NCBI GenBank assembly: GCA_949511925.1
Contig: CATEYX010000107.1
Location: 1 to 30,713, forward strand
Source of the DNA: Cryomorphaceae bacterium
Lineage (GTDB): Bacteria > Bacteroidota > Bacteroidia > Flavobacteriales > BACL11
Direction: 5' to 3'
DNA length: 30,713 nucleotides
Shown: positions 16,403 to 23,778 of the stretch, one piece after another
How the letters are laid out: each line of letters opens with the position of its first letter
How positions within the stretch are numbered: the stretch's first letter is position 1
Position numbers and translations under genes: made by a program
The notes under the pieces: generated by a model
The model's database searches: none
What the model was told of the DNA's origin: nothing
Seen by the model: the letters and a program-made list of their open reading frames with translations, nothing else

Positions 16403-17218
16403 ATGGGAGTAGTTTTTAGAAACTCAGAATTTATAAATGAGCAAAATTTAATAATTAAAAGTTCAAATAGAGCTTTTAATTATGGAGATGGTTTTTTTGA
16501 AACGATTAAAATAATCAATACAAAGCCTTTTAATTTTCCAGCACATTATGCTCGTTTTTCTTTAGCATGTGTAGTTTTAAAGTTAAAAAATGAAGAAACA
16601 CTTAGTGGTTTGCTTTCAGTTATTAATGATTTAATTAATCAAAATAAATTAGTTAATGGAAGTGTTAAGATTCATATAAGCAGAGAAGAAGGAGGTAGAT
16701 ATCAGCCTAAATCTAAAGGTTGTGAAATGATGATTAACTCTTGCTCTGGTTCAGGATTTATAAAAAATATTCCAATATCATTATGTGTGTTTTCTGATGA
16801 GGTGAAAACTATTGGAAGACTATCTAATATAAAATCTGTTAATGCTGCGGTTTCAGTGTTAGGAGCAATTCATGCTAAGGAATTAGGTTTTGAAAACGCT
16901 ATATTAAGGAATGCTAAAGGTGATTATATAGAAGCAACTAACTCATCATTATTTATTGTTAAGGATAATGTAATTTATACTCCACCTCTTTGTGATGGTT
17001 GTATTGATGGTACTATGAGGGCTTGGGTATTAAATAATAATGCAGTAGTTGAAAAATCGTTAAGTCTGGCTGATATTATACAATCAGATGAAGTTTTTAT
17101 TACAAATGCTATAACTGGAATAACAGCAGTAAAAGGGGTGGAGGAGGCTGTTTTTGCTGATTTTAAATATGCTGATAAATTACAGAATAAACTAATTAGT
17201 TTAAGTTTGGATCTTTAG
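16403..17218 (+). CDS. pabC: class IV aminotransferase-fold PLP enzyme, probable aminodeoxychorismate lyase
   Basis: A 271-residue PLP enzyme of fold-type IV, the family of PabC, IlvE and D-amino acid transaminase. FNYGDGFFETIKI (25-37) is the family start motif, NIKSVN holds the probable Schiff-base Lys144, and YIEATNSSLFIV followed by TPPLCDGCIDGTMRAWVL are typical of the C-terminal domain, with ITNAITGITAVKGV near the end. PabC makes p-aminobenzoate and pyruvate from aminodeoxychorismate for folate synthesis. A PabA-like gene is present at 27007, which favours this role, but branched-chain or D-amino acid transaminase activity cannot be excluded by motif alone. The 3' end overlaps the convergent algH gene by 23 bases. 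Confidence 0.8.
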   Translation: MGVVFRNSEFINEQNLIIKSSNRAFNYGDGFFETIKIINTKPFNFPAHYARFSLACVVLKLKNEETLSGLLSVINDLINQNKLVNGSVKIHISREEGGRYQPKSKGCEMMINSCSGSGFIKNIPISLCVFSDEVKTIGRLSNIKSVNAAVSVLGAIHAKELGFENAILRNAKGDYIEATNSSLFIVKDNVIYTPPLCDGCIDGTMRAWVLNNNAVVEKSLSLADIIQSDEVFITNAITGITAVKGVEEAVFADFKYADKLQNKLISLSLDL

Positions 17219-17747
17219 GCATATTTACCCAAATTGCATAGTCTGACTTCTGATTTCTAATGATTTTATTCCAAAGTTTTGGGGTAGAATACTGCATGCA
17301 CAAATCATCTTTTGAACTTTCTACCAGCCAGCTTTCTTCTTGAATTTCAGTATTTAACTGGTCTTCACCCCAACCAGAATACCCCACAAAAAATCGAATT
17401 TCATTTTTAGTAATCTTTTTATCCTGCATTAATTTTAGGATAGTATTAAAATCGCCACCAAAATAAATATTTTCAGTTATTTGTTTTGATTCAGGTATGA
17501 GATTTCCTAAAGTATGAATAAATTGCAGAGATTGTTTTGCTACTGGTCCGCCAATATAAACAGGGAAATCACTTAAAGGAATATTGTTTAATATTTCATT
17601 AAGGTTAATTTTTGTTGGCTGATTAAGTATTAATCCTATACTTTCATCATCATTATGATGAGTAAGTAATACTACACTTTTAAAGAAAATTGAATCGTTA
17701 AAAGAGGGTTCCGAAATTAATATTCTGCCTTTTTTGGCTTTCAACAT
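17196..17747 (-). CDS. YqgE/AlgH family protein
   Basis: A 183-residue cytoplasmic protein of the YqgE/AlgH family, whose biochemical role is not established (AlgH was first linked to alginate regulation in Pseudomonas). Family features include the start KGRILISEPSFNDSIFFKSVV, GLILNQPT (38-45), YIGGPVAKQSLQFIHT (about 65-80), FFVGYSGWGEDQL (about 119-131) and the SWLV segment. Length matches the family. Its start lies just upstream of pdxH on the opposite strand, so the two genes share a short divergent region, and its last codons overlap the pabC-like gene. Confidence 0.93.
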   Translation of the reverse strand: MLKAKKGRILISEPSFNDSIFFKSVVLLTHHNDDESIGLILNQPTKINLNEILNNIPLSDFPVYIGGPVAKQSLQFIHTLGNLIPESKQITENIYFGGDFNTILKLMQDKKITKNEIRFFVGYSGWGEDQLNTEIQEESWLVESSKDDLCMQYSTPKLWNKIIRNQKSDYAIWVNMPKDPNLN

Positions 17748-17773
17748 AAAAAGATATCTTTGTTTTACTTTTG
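17733..17773 (+). promoter_or_regulatory. promoter region of pdxH with TTTG-N18-TATCTTTG and a second TACTTTTG
   Basis: TTTG at 17733-17736 is separated by 18 bases from TATCTTTG at 17755-17762, matching the Bacteroidota -33/-7 arrangement. This is the best-spaced promoter in the window. A second TAnnTTTG match, TACTTTTG, lies at 17766-17773. The leader before the pdxH ATG at 17805 would be roughly 25-40 bases. Confidence 0.55.
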
Positions 17774-17804
17774 TAAATATATAAAATGTAACTCATTATC
17801 GCTT

Positions 17805-18440
17805 ATGGATATAAAAAACTTACGCTTGAACTATAAAAAATCAACTATTGATTTTAAGAATTTAGCTGAAAATCCTATCCATTATTTTATGAATTGGTTT
17901 GAGGATGCATTAAAGGTTAATAAGCAAGAAGCCAATGCTTGTGTATTATCCACTATTTCATCAGATAATCATCCTTCATCAAGAGTAGTTTTGTTAAAAG
18001 ATATAAATGAAAGTGGCTTTACTTTCTTTACGAATTATCAGAGTAGTAAAGCTAAGGATATTGATGCAAACCCGAATGTAGCACTTAATTTTTATTGGCC
18101 AGAATTAGAGCGTCAAGTTAGAATTACAGGAACTGCAAAAAAAAATTCAATAAATGATTCTGATACTTATTTTGAAAGTAGACCCAGAGATAGTCAAATG
18201 GGAGCTTGGTTGAGTGATCAAAGTGAAGTTATTGGTTTAGGTTATAATTTTATTGACAAATTAAGTTCTTTAGAAAGTAAATTCAAAGACAAAGCTGTTA
18301 CACGGCCTTTACATTGGGGAGGTTACTGTATAATGCCTGTTAAGGTTGAATTCTGGCAGGGTAGACCTTCTCGTTTGCACGATAGACTGGTATATGAAAT
18401 GAAGAATGGAAAATGGATTTATAAAAGGTTAGCTCCTTAA
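17805..18440 (+). CDS. pdxH: pyridoxamine 5'-phosphate oxidase
   Basis: PdxH oxidises pyridoxamine or pyridoxine 5'-phosphate to pyridoxal 5'-phosphate with FMN and oxygen, supplying cofactor to PLP enzymes such as the two in this window. From the ATG at 17805 the protein is 211 residues, normal for the family. Motifs are DIKNLRLNY at the N-terminus, SSRVVLLKDI and TFFTNYQSSKAKDI (FMN binding), NFYWPELERQVRITGTA, ESRPRDSQMGAWLSDQSE, and FWQGRPSRLHDR with the RLAP terminus. The frame stays open 15 codons upstream to a TTG at 17760, but that stretch lies on the promoter elements and is not conserved in character, so I chose the ATG. A nine-A run at 18137-18145 stays in frame. Confidence 0.96.
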   Translation: MDIKNLRLNYKKSTIDFKNLAENPIHYFMNWFEDALKVNKQEANACVLSTISSDNHPSSRVVLLKDINESGFTFFTNYQSSKAKDIDANPNVALNFYWPELERQVRITGTAKKNSINDSDTYFESRPRDSQMGAWLSDQSEVIGLGYNFIDKLSSLESKFKDKAVTRPLHWGGYCIMPVKVEFWQGRPSRLHDRLVYEMKNGKWIYKRLAP

Positions 18441-18446
18441 TTTTTT

Positions 18447-18454
18447 TATATTTG
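18447..18454 (+). promoter_or_regulatory. -7 type element (TATATTTG), possible promoter of the polysaccharide locus
   Basis: TATATTTG matches TAnnTTTG just after the pdxH stop. If used, the polysaccharide transcript would carry a leader of about 230 bases (18441-18686 is otherwise AT-rich, with no clear terminator or riboswitch). No well-placed -33 box is visible. Confidence 0.3.
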
Positions 18455-18569
18455 TGAATTAAAATTTTAAATTATTTAGATAAATTTGATTAGATTTATA
18501 TAATTGTAAACTTTTGATTTTTTTGAGATTATTATCCCTAATTAATGTTTGGTATTCATTACTAGCAAA

Positions 18570-18680
18570 ATGCCAAAAATTTGGTTTCCTATTTATATGA
18601 AAAAAATGATTTTAGATAGAAAAATGTTTGAATGTGTTGTTGAAAATAATGATAAGTTGCCAAACTCAATTATAAAATAG
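18570..18680 (+). CDS. possible 36-residue leader peptide or gene remnant
   Basis: An ATG at 18570 opens a 36-codon frame (starts MPKIWFPIYMKKM, ends PNSIIK) that stops at 18680, six bases before the first polysaccharide gene. Internal ATGs at 18597 and 18606 could also be starts. It has no recognisable domain and no membrane or signal segment. It could be an upstream peptide affecting translation of the locus, a leftover of a deleted gene, or chance in an AT-rich gap. Confidence 0.25.
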   Translation: MPKIWFPIYMKKMILDRKMFECVVENNDKLPNSIIK

Positions 18681-18686
18681 TTAAAT

Positions 18687-19823
18687 ATGATTAAATGGTT
18701 ATTTAAATATGGAGCAGCTATTTTTCTGTTTAATACTGTCCTGCTTAATATTGAGTCTACTTATGATATTGGTAATATGATATTTTTATTTTTAATGGGA
18801 ATATTTTCCTTTTTTTTAATAATTAATCCAGCCCAAATAAAAAATATTTTATTTCATAAGGCATTTTCATTTTTTTTGATTTTAAACCTTATGAATCTAT
18901 TGTACTTTCTTCTTTTTCATGCAATTTCTGATTATGAGGCAATTAAATATATTATCGCAAGAGGCTTGCAGTTTTCTATTATATCTGTGTCAATATATTT
19001 TAACTATGAATATTATAAGGAAAAGTTTCTTAAGCATATTGTTTATTTAGTTTTTGGAATTGTTGTGTTTAGTTTTTTGCTTGATCCCTTTATTCTTTCT
19101 GGTCGTTATAGTGGAATTATTTGGAATCCAAATATGCTTTCTTCATTTTGTGTTACTGCTTTTTCTATCTTATTATTAGATAATAAAAAACGAACAAATA
19201 TCGATTATTTCATTCTAAGTTCTCTTTTGTTAATCGCAGTATCTACGGGTTCAAGATTAGCATTGATTGCTATTGTTTTAGTTTTATTGATGAAATATGG
19301 ATTTAGCGCAAGAAATATAATTTATGCTGTAATTTCTCTTTTGATTTCATTTATTATTATATCGATTAACCTAGATACTAGTTTGAATAGGTTTGCTTCA
19401 CAATCATTGTTTAATGACAGAATTTTACAATATCAATACGCCTATCAAACATTAGTTAATAAGCCCTTATTTGGTTATGGATTAGATAAATATGCCTTTA
19501 TTGATATGTCATTAGTTCCAACTTATTTGAAGCATACAATCATGGGGGCTCACAATGGGTATTTAGCTATACTTGCTCAATGTGGAATCCTATTTGGAGG
19601 TATCTTCTTATTTATTGTATTAAAAAAATCACTTCAAGTTTTTCTTTACTTCAAAAGTAGAAAAAGTTTTGAAAGAGCATTTCTGTTTATTATAATTTAC
19701 ACTTTATTAGCTTCATTTTTTGAAACTCTTATGACTGGAATTAATGAGTTTAACACAATTTTATTTTGGATTTCTCTATCAATTTTATCTTATTCCAAGT
19801 TTGAAGAAGAAAATGCAATATAA
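18687..19823 (+). CDS. O-antigen polymerase/ligase family membrane protein
   Basis: A 378-residue inner-membrane protein with about ten hydrophobic helices. Members of the Wzy/WaaL superfamily either polymerise oligosaccharide repeats in the periplasm or ligate glycans to lipid A-core or protein. The family pattern is visible: WNPNMLSSFCVTAFSILLL (about 150-168), STGSRLALIAIVL (about 187-199), then a large periplasmic loop with NKPLFGYGLDKYAF and MGAHNGYLAILAQCGI (about 286-301), which resembles the conserved H-N loop of O-antigen ligases. It is the first gene of the locus, and its stop overlaps the next gene's ATG by 11 bases. With no other candidate here it probably serves as the polymerase (Wzy), but ligase function is equally compatible. 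Confidence 0.82.
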   Translation: MIKWLFKYGAAIFLFNTVLLNIESTYDIGNMIFLFLMGIFSFFLIINPAQIKNILFHKAFSFFLILNLMNLLYFLLFHAISDYEAIKYIIARGLQFSIISVSIYFNYEYYKEKFLKHIVYLVFGIVVFSFLLDPFILSGRYSGIIWNPNMLSSFCVTAFSILLLDNKKRTNIDYFILSSLLLIAVSTGSRLALIAIVLVLLMKYGFSARNIIYAVISLLISFIIISINLDTSLNRFASQSLFNDRILQYQYAYQTLVNKPLFGYGLDKYAFIDMSLVPTYLKHTIMGAHNGYLAILAQCGILFGGIFLFIVLKKSLQVFLYFKSRKSFERAFLFIIIYTLLASFFETLMTGINEFNTILFWISLSILSYSKFEEENAI

Positions 19824-20844
19824 AATAATTACAGATGTTAAAGAGTTTAAACTTCTTGAAGAAGAATGGAATCTGCTTTTTGATAGTAGATTTTATTCTG
19901 TGTTTCAATCCTTTTTATTTAACTATTATTCATGGAAAGATGTCTTGTGTCATTTTTCTAAAAATAAATTATTTATTATTAAAATTACTGAAGACAATAT
20001 TACTATAGGGCTTTTCCCTTTATATATTGATGAAAAGAATAAATTACGCTTTATAAATGATATTAATGCTGATTTCTGTGATATAATTTTGAGCAAAAAA
20101 ATAGATTTTGATAATTTATTTCAATTTATATTAAATGATTGTAAGCAAAAAAGAATTCAGTTAATTAATTTGAAGGAGGATTCAATGCTTTCGCATTTTG
20201 GTAGCAATCATTTTCAAAGTAATATTAATTTTTCTGCCTTTGAAAGCTATTCAGAATTACAGGTTGATAAAGGAATATTTCCTTATAATTGCAATAAGCT
20301 TAACAAAAAAAGAAGGAATGAGATAAAAAGAATATTAAGTAAAAATTCAATTTATAAGCATGAGATATTAGTTAAAGACCACAGTATTTTTCCTATTAAT
20401 GAGATTTTAACATTAAAAGAAAAAATGATTAAGAATGGAAGTCGGGATAAAAACTTTTTACCCACAAATCAATTAAAATTAATTGAAAGACTTTACGATA
20501 GTAATCAAATTGAGATAAGCTTGGTTAAAGATGGTGAGGTAATTGCTATCTTATTTATTGTTAGAAATAATAATAATTTTTTACTTTGGATTGATTTGTA
20601 TGATGATATTCAAGTAATATCATTTTATAATTACATATCTTTTATAGCAGTTACATCTTTAAATAAAGATATCTGTATTAATTTTGGTAGAGGTGCTTAT
20701 AGATGGAAGGTTTCTAAATTTCGTCCTGATATTCAAGAATTGTATCGATTAAATTTTTATTCTAATGGATTGTATTGCACAATTCATATAATTACTAGCT
20801 ATATTTTAGCTGCTGTTAAATTAATGTATAGGAAATTTAAATAA
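19813..20844 (+). CDS. GNAT-fold acyltransferase (CelD/FemAB-like, Acetyltransf_6 type)
   Basis: A 343-residue cytoplasmic protein starting at the ATG at 19813 (MQYKIITDVKEF). The frame extends upstream into the polymerase gene, but this ATG gives the usual family start (KLLEEEWNLLF, then a YSVFQSFLFNYYSW-like segment). NKKRRNEIKRIL (about 160-171), EISLVKDGEVIAILF and WIDLYDDIQVISFYNY, then INFGRGAYRWKVSKF follow the BcsL/CelD-type GNAT layout. Such enzymes transfer acyl groups to sugars in exopolysaccharide loci. A C-terminal hydrophobic stretch (IHIITSYILAAVKLMY) may sit at the membrane. It overlaps the upstream gene by 11 bases and shares one base with the downstream start. Confidence 0.75.
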   Translation: MQYKIITDVKEFKLLEEEWNLLFDSRFYSVFQSFLFNYYSWKDVLCHFSKNKLFIIKITEDNITIGLFPLYIDEKNKLRFINDINADFCDIILSKKIDFDNLFQFILNDCKQKRIQLINLKEDSMLSHFGSNHFQSNINFSAFESYSELQVDKGIFPYNCNKLNKKRRNEIKRILSKNSIYKHEILVKDHSIFPINEILTLKEKMIKNGSRDKNFLPTNQLKLIERLYDSNQIEISLVKDGEVIAILFIVRNNNNFLLWIDLYDDIQVISFYNYISFIAVTSLNKDICINFGRGAYRWKVSKFRPDIQELYRLNFYSNGLYCTIHIITSYILAAVKLMYRKFK

Positions 20845-21899
20845 TGAAAATATTCTATTATTTTGTAGAGCCTGCATCCTATGCGCTTGATCTGGCATCA
20901 AATGTTTATGATAAAAATGAAATAGATTATTGTTTTATTAAATCCAATACGCTAGTGATTTCTGATTCTAAATCAAATAAAGATTTCTTGGATAAAAAAT
21001 CTTGGATTTTAAGATTTAGATATGTATTAAATTGTTTTAAGAATAATGATTTTATAATCATAAACGGATATAATAATTATCCTTTTATTTTGACTTTTAT
21101 TTTTAATCTTTTTAGTGTTAAAAAAAAGTATATAGCTACAGAATCAGATACTCAGCTTAGTATTCCTAACTCCCCACTAAAACGCTTTATAAAGTGGCTC
21201 TATCTAACTATTGTGTTTCAGAATAAATATGTTTTGGGTTTCGCTGGTGGTAGTAATTCTCATAAAGATTTGTTTAGACATTATAGAATGGAAGAAGAGC
21301 GTATTTTCCTAATGCCTATGATGGTAGATAATTCAAAATTTACTGCTGAAAAAAATACTTTCCATTATCCATTCACTTTTTTGTTTGTTGGAAGGTTAGT
21401 TTCTTATAAAAATGTGGAGCATTTGATACAGCAATTTAATATTCTGTTTTCAGATAAAGATGCAATATTAAATATTATTGGAGATGGAGATCAAGGGAAG
21501 TATTTAATTGATAAATATACTTCTGAAAAAGTCATTTTTAAGGGAAAGAAATTTAATCAAGAGTTAGTAGCTGAATATCTTAATGCATCTTGTTTTGTTT
21601 GTCCTTCATTATTTGAACCTTGGGGCTTGGTGGTTAATGAAGCTTTGTCATCAGGCTTGCCTGTTATAGCAAGTAAAGAGGTTGGTGCGTGTTTTGATCT
21701 AATTAAATGTAAGGAAACAGGTTTTATTGCAGAGGATATGCAGGAGTTTGGACAAATGATGTTAACTTTGTTTAATGATGCTGAATTATTAAAGAGATAT
21801 TCGAAAAATGCAAGTGATTTAATGAAGAACAATTGGAATTATGATCTATATGATAACTGTTTGAATAAAGCAATTAAAAAAGTTGAACAATGGCAATAG
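20844..21899 (+). CDS. glycosyltransferase, GT-B fold (family 4-like)
   Basis: A 351-residue glycosyltransferase expected to add one sugar to the repeat unit at the cytoplasmic face of the membrane. The C-terminal half shows the GT1/GT4 donor-binding domain: FLFVGRLVSYKNVEHLIQQF (about 178-197), LNIIGDGDQGKYL, VIFKGKKFNQELVAEYLNAS, and the EX7E motif within LFEPWGLVVNEALSSGLPVI (about 256-275). The N-terminal half is less conserved, as expected for the acceptor-binding domain. Donor and acceptor sugars cannot be inferred. The ATG shares its A with the previous stop, and the 3' end overlaps the next gene by 10 bases. Confidence 0.88.
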   Translation: MKIFYYFVEPASYALDLASNVYDKNEIDYCFIKSNTLVISDSKSNKDFLDKKSWILRFRYVLNCFKNNDFIIINGYNNYPFILTFIFNLFSVKKKYIATESDTQLSIPNSPLKRFIKWLYLTIVFQNKYVLGFAGGSNSHKDLFRHYRMEEERIFLMPMMVDNSKFTAEKNTFHYPFTFLFVGRLVSYKNVEHLIQQFNILFSDKDAILNIIGDGDQGKYLIDKYTSEKVIFKGKKFNQELVAEYLNASCFVCPSLFEPWGLVVNEALSSGLPVIASKEVGACFDLIKCKETGFIAEDMQEFGQMMLTLFNDAELLKRYSKNASDLMKNNWNYDLYDNCLNKAIKKVEQWQ

Positions 21900-22621
21900 C
21901 TTCATTTATTAGAATAGCTATAATTAGGGTTGCTTCTTTTTTCTTTTTTAGTAGAAGAAGTAAGGTGATATTTTATCATGATATTCATAGTGATAAGAAA
22001 TATACTTTTCAGTCAACTTCAATTGATTTATTTAAAAAACATATTCAAATTATTAGAAAAAATGGATATAAGATAGTTAATAAAATAACAAAAGAACATG
22101 GAGAAATAGAAATTTGTTTTGATGATGCTTATTTAGGTTTGTATGATAATATTGAGTTAATAAAAGAACTTAATATTCCAATTCATTTGTTTGTGATTTC
22201 TTCTTTTTTTGAAAAAGCTAATCATATAAATAAAGAACAATTACTTTTATTAAATAAACTATCTCAAATTAGAATTTCATCACATACCGAAACTCATCAA
22301 ATACTAAATAAAATATCTGAAAAACAAATTATTAGTGAATTAGAGAATTCTAAAAAATTTCTTGAATCCTTTTTAAATAAACCTATTAGTTCAATTTGCT
22401 TCCCAGATGGGCAGTTTAATAAAAAGGTTCTTGAAATTGCGAAAAACATAGGTTATAATGTGAAATATTCTGGTTTACCTGGTTTTTATTTTGATGATTT
22501 TCTTGTTGGTGTTAAAAGAAGAAGTTTAGTTCAGTTTGCTGAAGAAAAGGAGTTTAAGGCAATACTAAAAGGAGGGGATCATGTTTTAGCTTTTTGGTAT
22601 AAATTTAGACAATACAGTTAA
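21890..22621 (+). CDS. polysaccharide deacetylase (NodB homology, CE4)
   Basis: A 243-residue protein of the NodB/CE4 fold, which removes N- or O-acetyl groups from sugars with a divalent metal. A hydrophobic start (IRIAIIRVASFFFF, about 8-21) suggests membrane association. VIFYHDIHS opens the domain, EICFDDAY gives the catalytic Asp78 and metal-binding Asp79, and SSHTETHQ supplies the metal-binding His132 and His136. CFPDGQFNKKVLEIAKNIGY (about 170-189) is the following motif. The core residues are all present, so it should be active. Next to an acyltransferase gene it could tune the acetylation of the same polymer. It overlaps both neighbours (10 bases upstream, 1 downstream). Confidence 0.87.
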   Translation: MAIASFIRIAIIRVASFFFFSRRSKVIFYHDIHSDKKYTFQSTSIDLFKKHIQIIRKNGYKIVNKITKEHGEIEICFDDAYLGLYDNIELIKELNIPIHLFVISSFFEKANHINKEQLLLLNKLSQIRISSHTETHQILNKISEKQIISELENSKKFLESFLNKPISSICFPDGQFNKKVLEIAKNIGYNVKYSGLPGFYFDDFLVGVKRRSLVQFAEEKEFKAILKGGDHVLAFWYKFRQYS

Positions 22622-23778
22622 TGAGAATCTGTTTAGTTTCATCATCATTTTACCCTGCTACTTTTTATGGTGGCCCTATCTCTGCAACATGGGATTTATC
22701 TAAGAAACTAGCAGAAAATGGACATGAAATTTATGTTTCGACAACTAATGCTAATGGAGATAGGAAATTATCATTAGAGTGTAATTATTTTTTAGAAAAA
22801 GAAAATAATGTTTTTGTAAAGTATTATAATGAGCAAATAACAAATAAATTTTCTCTTTCTTTCCTTTTTGGAATTTGGTCAGATATTAAAAAATCTGATA
22901 TTGTTTACATACAGTACCTTTTTCATTATACGGTTCTTTTTTCTTTGTTATTTAGTGTAATTCAGAAAAAGAAAATAGTAGTTTGTCCTAGAGGTAGTTT
23001 TTCATTTTTCACTCTAAATAATAAACTTCCTTTTATAAAATTACTTTGGCTTAATTTTTTTATAAAACCAATGGTAGATAAGATTATTTGGCAAGCAAGT
23101 TCTTATTTAGAAGAAAGGGATGTTTTAAAAAAGTTTCCTAATGCTGATGTTAAAATTATAAATGATGGAATTGATTATGAATCCTTTCAAAATTCAATTA
23201 CAGTTTCTAGATATGAATTATTAAATAAATTTACCGGAATTACTTTTAATGATGTTTCGAATATTTTTTTTTCAATGGGTCGATTACATAAAATAAAGAG
23301 TTTTGATGTACTCATTGATGCTTTTAATTTGTTCTTACAAAAAGATAAGTATGCTAAATTAATTATTGCTGGTGGTGATGATGGAGTAGGGAAGCAATTG
23401 CAAAATCAAATACAGAAATTTAATCTTGGTTCTTCAGTTTTTTTAATTGGGGCTATTAATTTTGAGGATAAAAAACTGTTGTTGAATAATTGTGATTATT
23501 TTACTTTAGCATCTGAATTTGAAAGTTTTGGAATTGTTATTGCTGAGGCACTATCATGTGGAAAACCTGTTGTAATTTCTAATAAAACACCATGGAAGGA
23601 TATTCAAATAAATAATTGTGGTATTTTAGCCAATAACGAAAAGTGTAGTTTTAACGTTGCTTTCAGCAAAATCATAAACGAAAAGTATGATAGTAGTCTA
23701 ATTAAGAACTATGTAAAAATGAATTATGATTGGGCGTTTATTGTGGGTAAGTTTATAAATCTAATTAAAAAAAAGTAA
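22621..23778 (+). CDS. glycosyltransferase family 4
   Basis: A 385-residue GT-B glycosyltransferase. The N-terminus has the typical ICLVSSSFYPATFYGGPI start and ATWDLSKKLAENGHEIYVST acceptor-side helix. The donor domain shows IFFSMGRLHKIKSFDVLIDAF (about 216-236), LIIAGGDDGVGKQLQ, VFLIGAINFEDKKLLLNNCDY, and an EX7E motif within EFESFGIVIAEALSCGKPVV (about 299-318). It differs clearly from the GT at 20844, so it probably forms a different linkage. The start ATG shares one base with the deacetylase stop, and its stop directly abuts the carbamoyltransferase ATG. Sugar specificity is not visible. Confidence 0.9.
   Translation: MRICLVSSSFYPATFYGGPISATWDLSKKLAENGHEIYVSTTNANGDRKLSLECNYFLEKENNVFVKYYNEQITNKFSLSFLFGIWSDIKKSDIVYIQYLFHYTVLFSLLFSVIQKKKIVVCPRGSFSFFTLNNKLPFIKLLWLNFFIKPMVDKIIWQASSYLEERDVLKKFPNADVKIINDGIDYESFQNSITVSRYELLNKFTGITFNDVSNIFFSMGRLHKIKSFDVLIDAFNLFLQKDKYAKLIIAGGDDGVGKQLQNQIQKFNLGSSVFLIGAINFEDKKLLLNNCDYFTLASEFESFGIVIAEALSCGKPVVISNKTPWKDIQINNCGILANNEKCSFNVAFSKIINEKYDSSLIKNYVKMNYDWAFIVGKFINLIKKK

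Noticed and set aside
17760..17804. TTG at 17760 as the start of pdxH
   Set aside because: The extra 15 codons lie on two promoter-like elements and do not resemble the PdxH N-terminus; the ATG at 17805 gives a standard-length protein.
19744..19812. ATG at 19744 as the start of the GNAT gene
   Set aside because: The extension lies wholly inside the polymerase gene's hydrophobic C-terminal coding region; the ATG at 19813 gives the normal family start.
21557..21832. Minus-strand ORF inside the GT-B glycosyltransferase gene
   Set aside because: Antisense shadow of the conserved EX7E donor-binding region.
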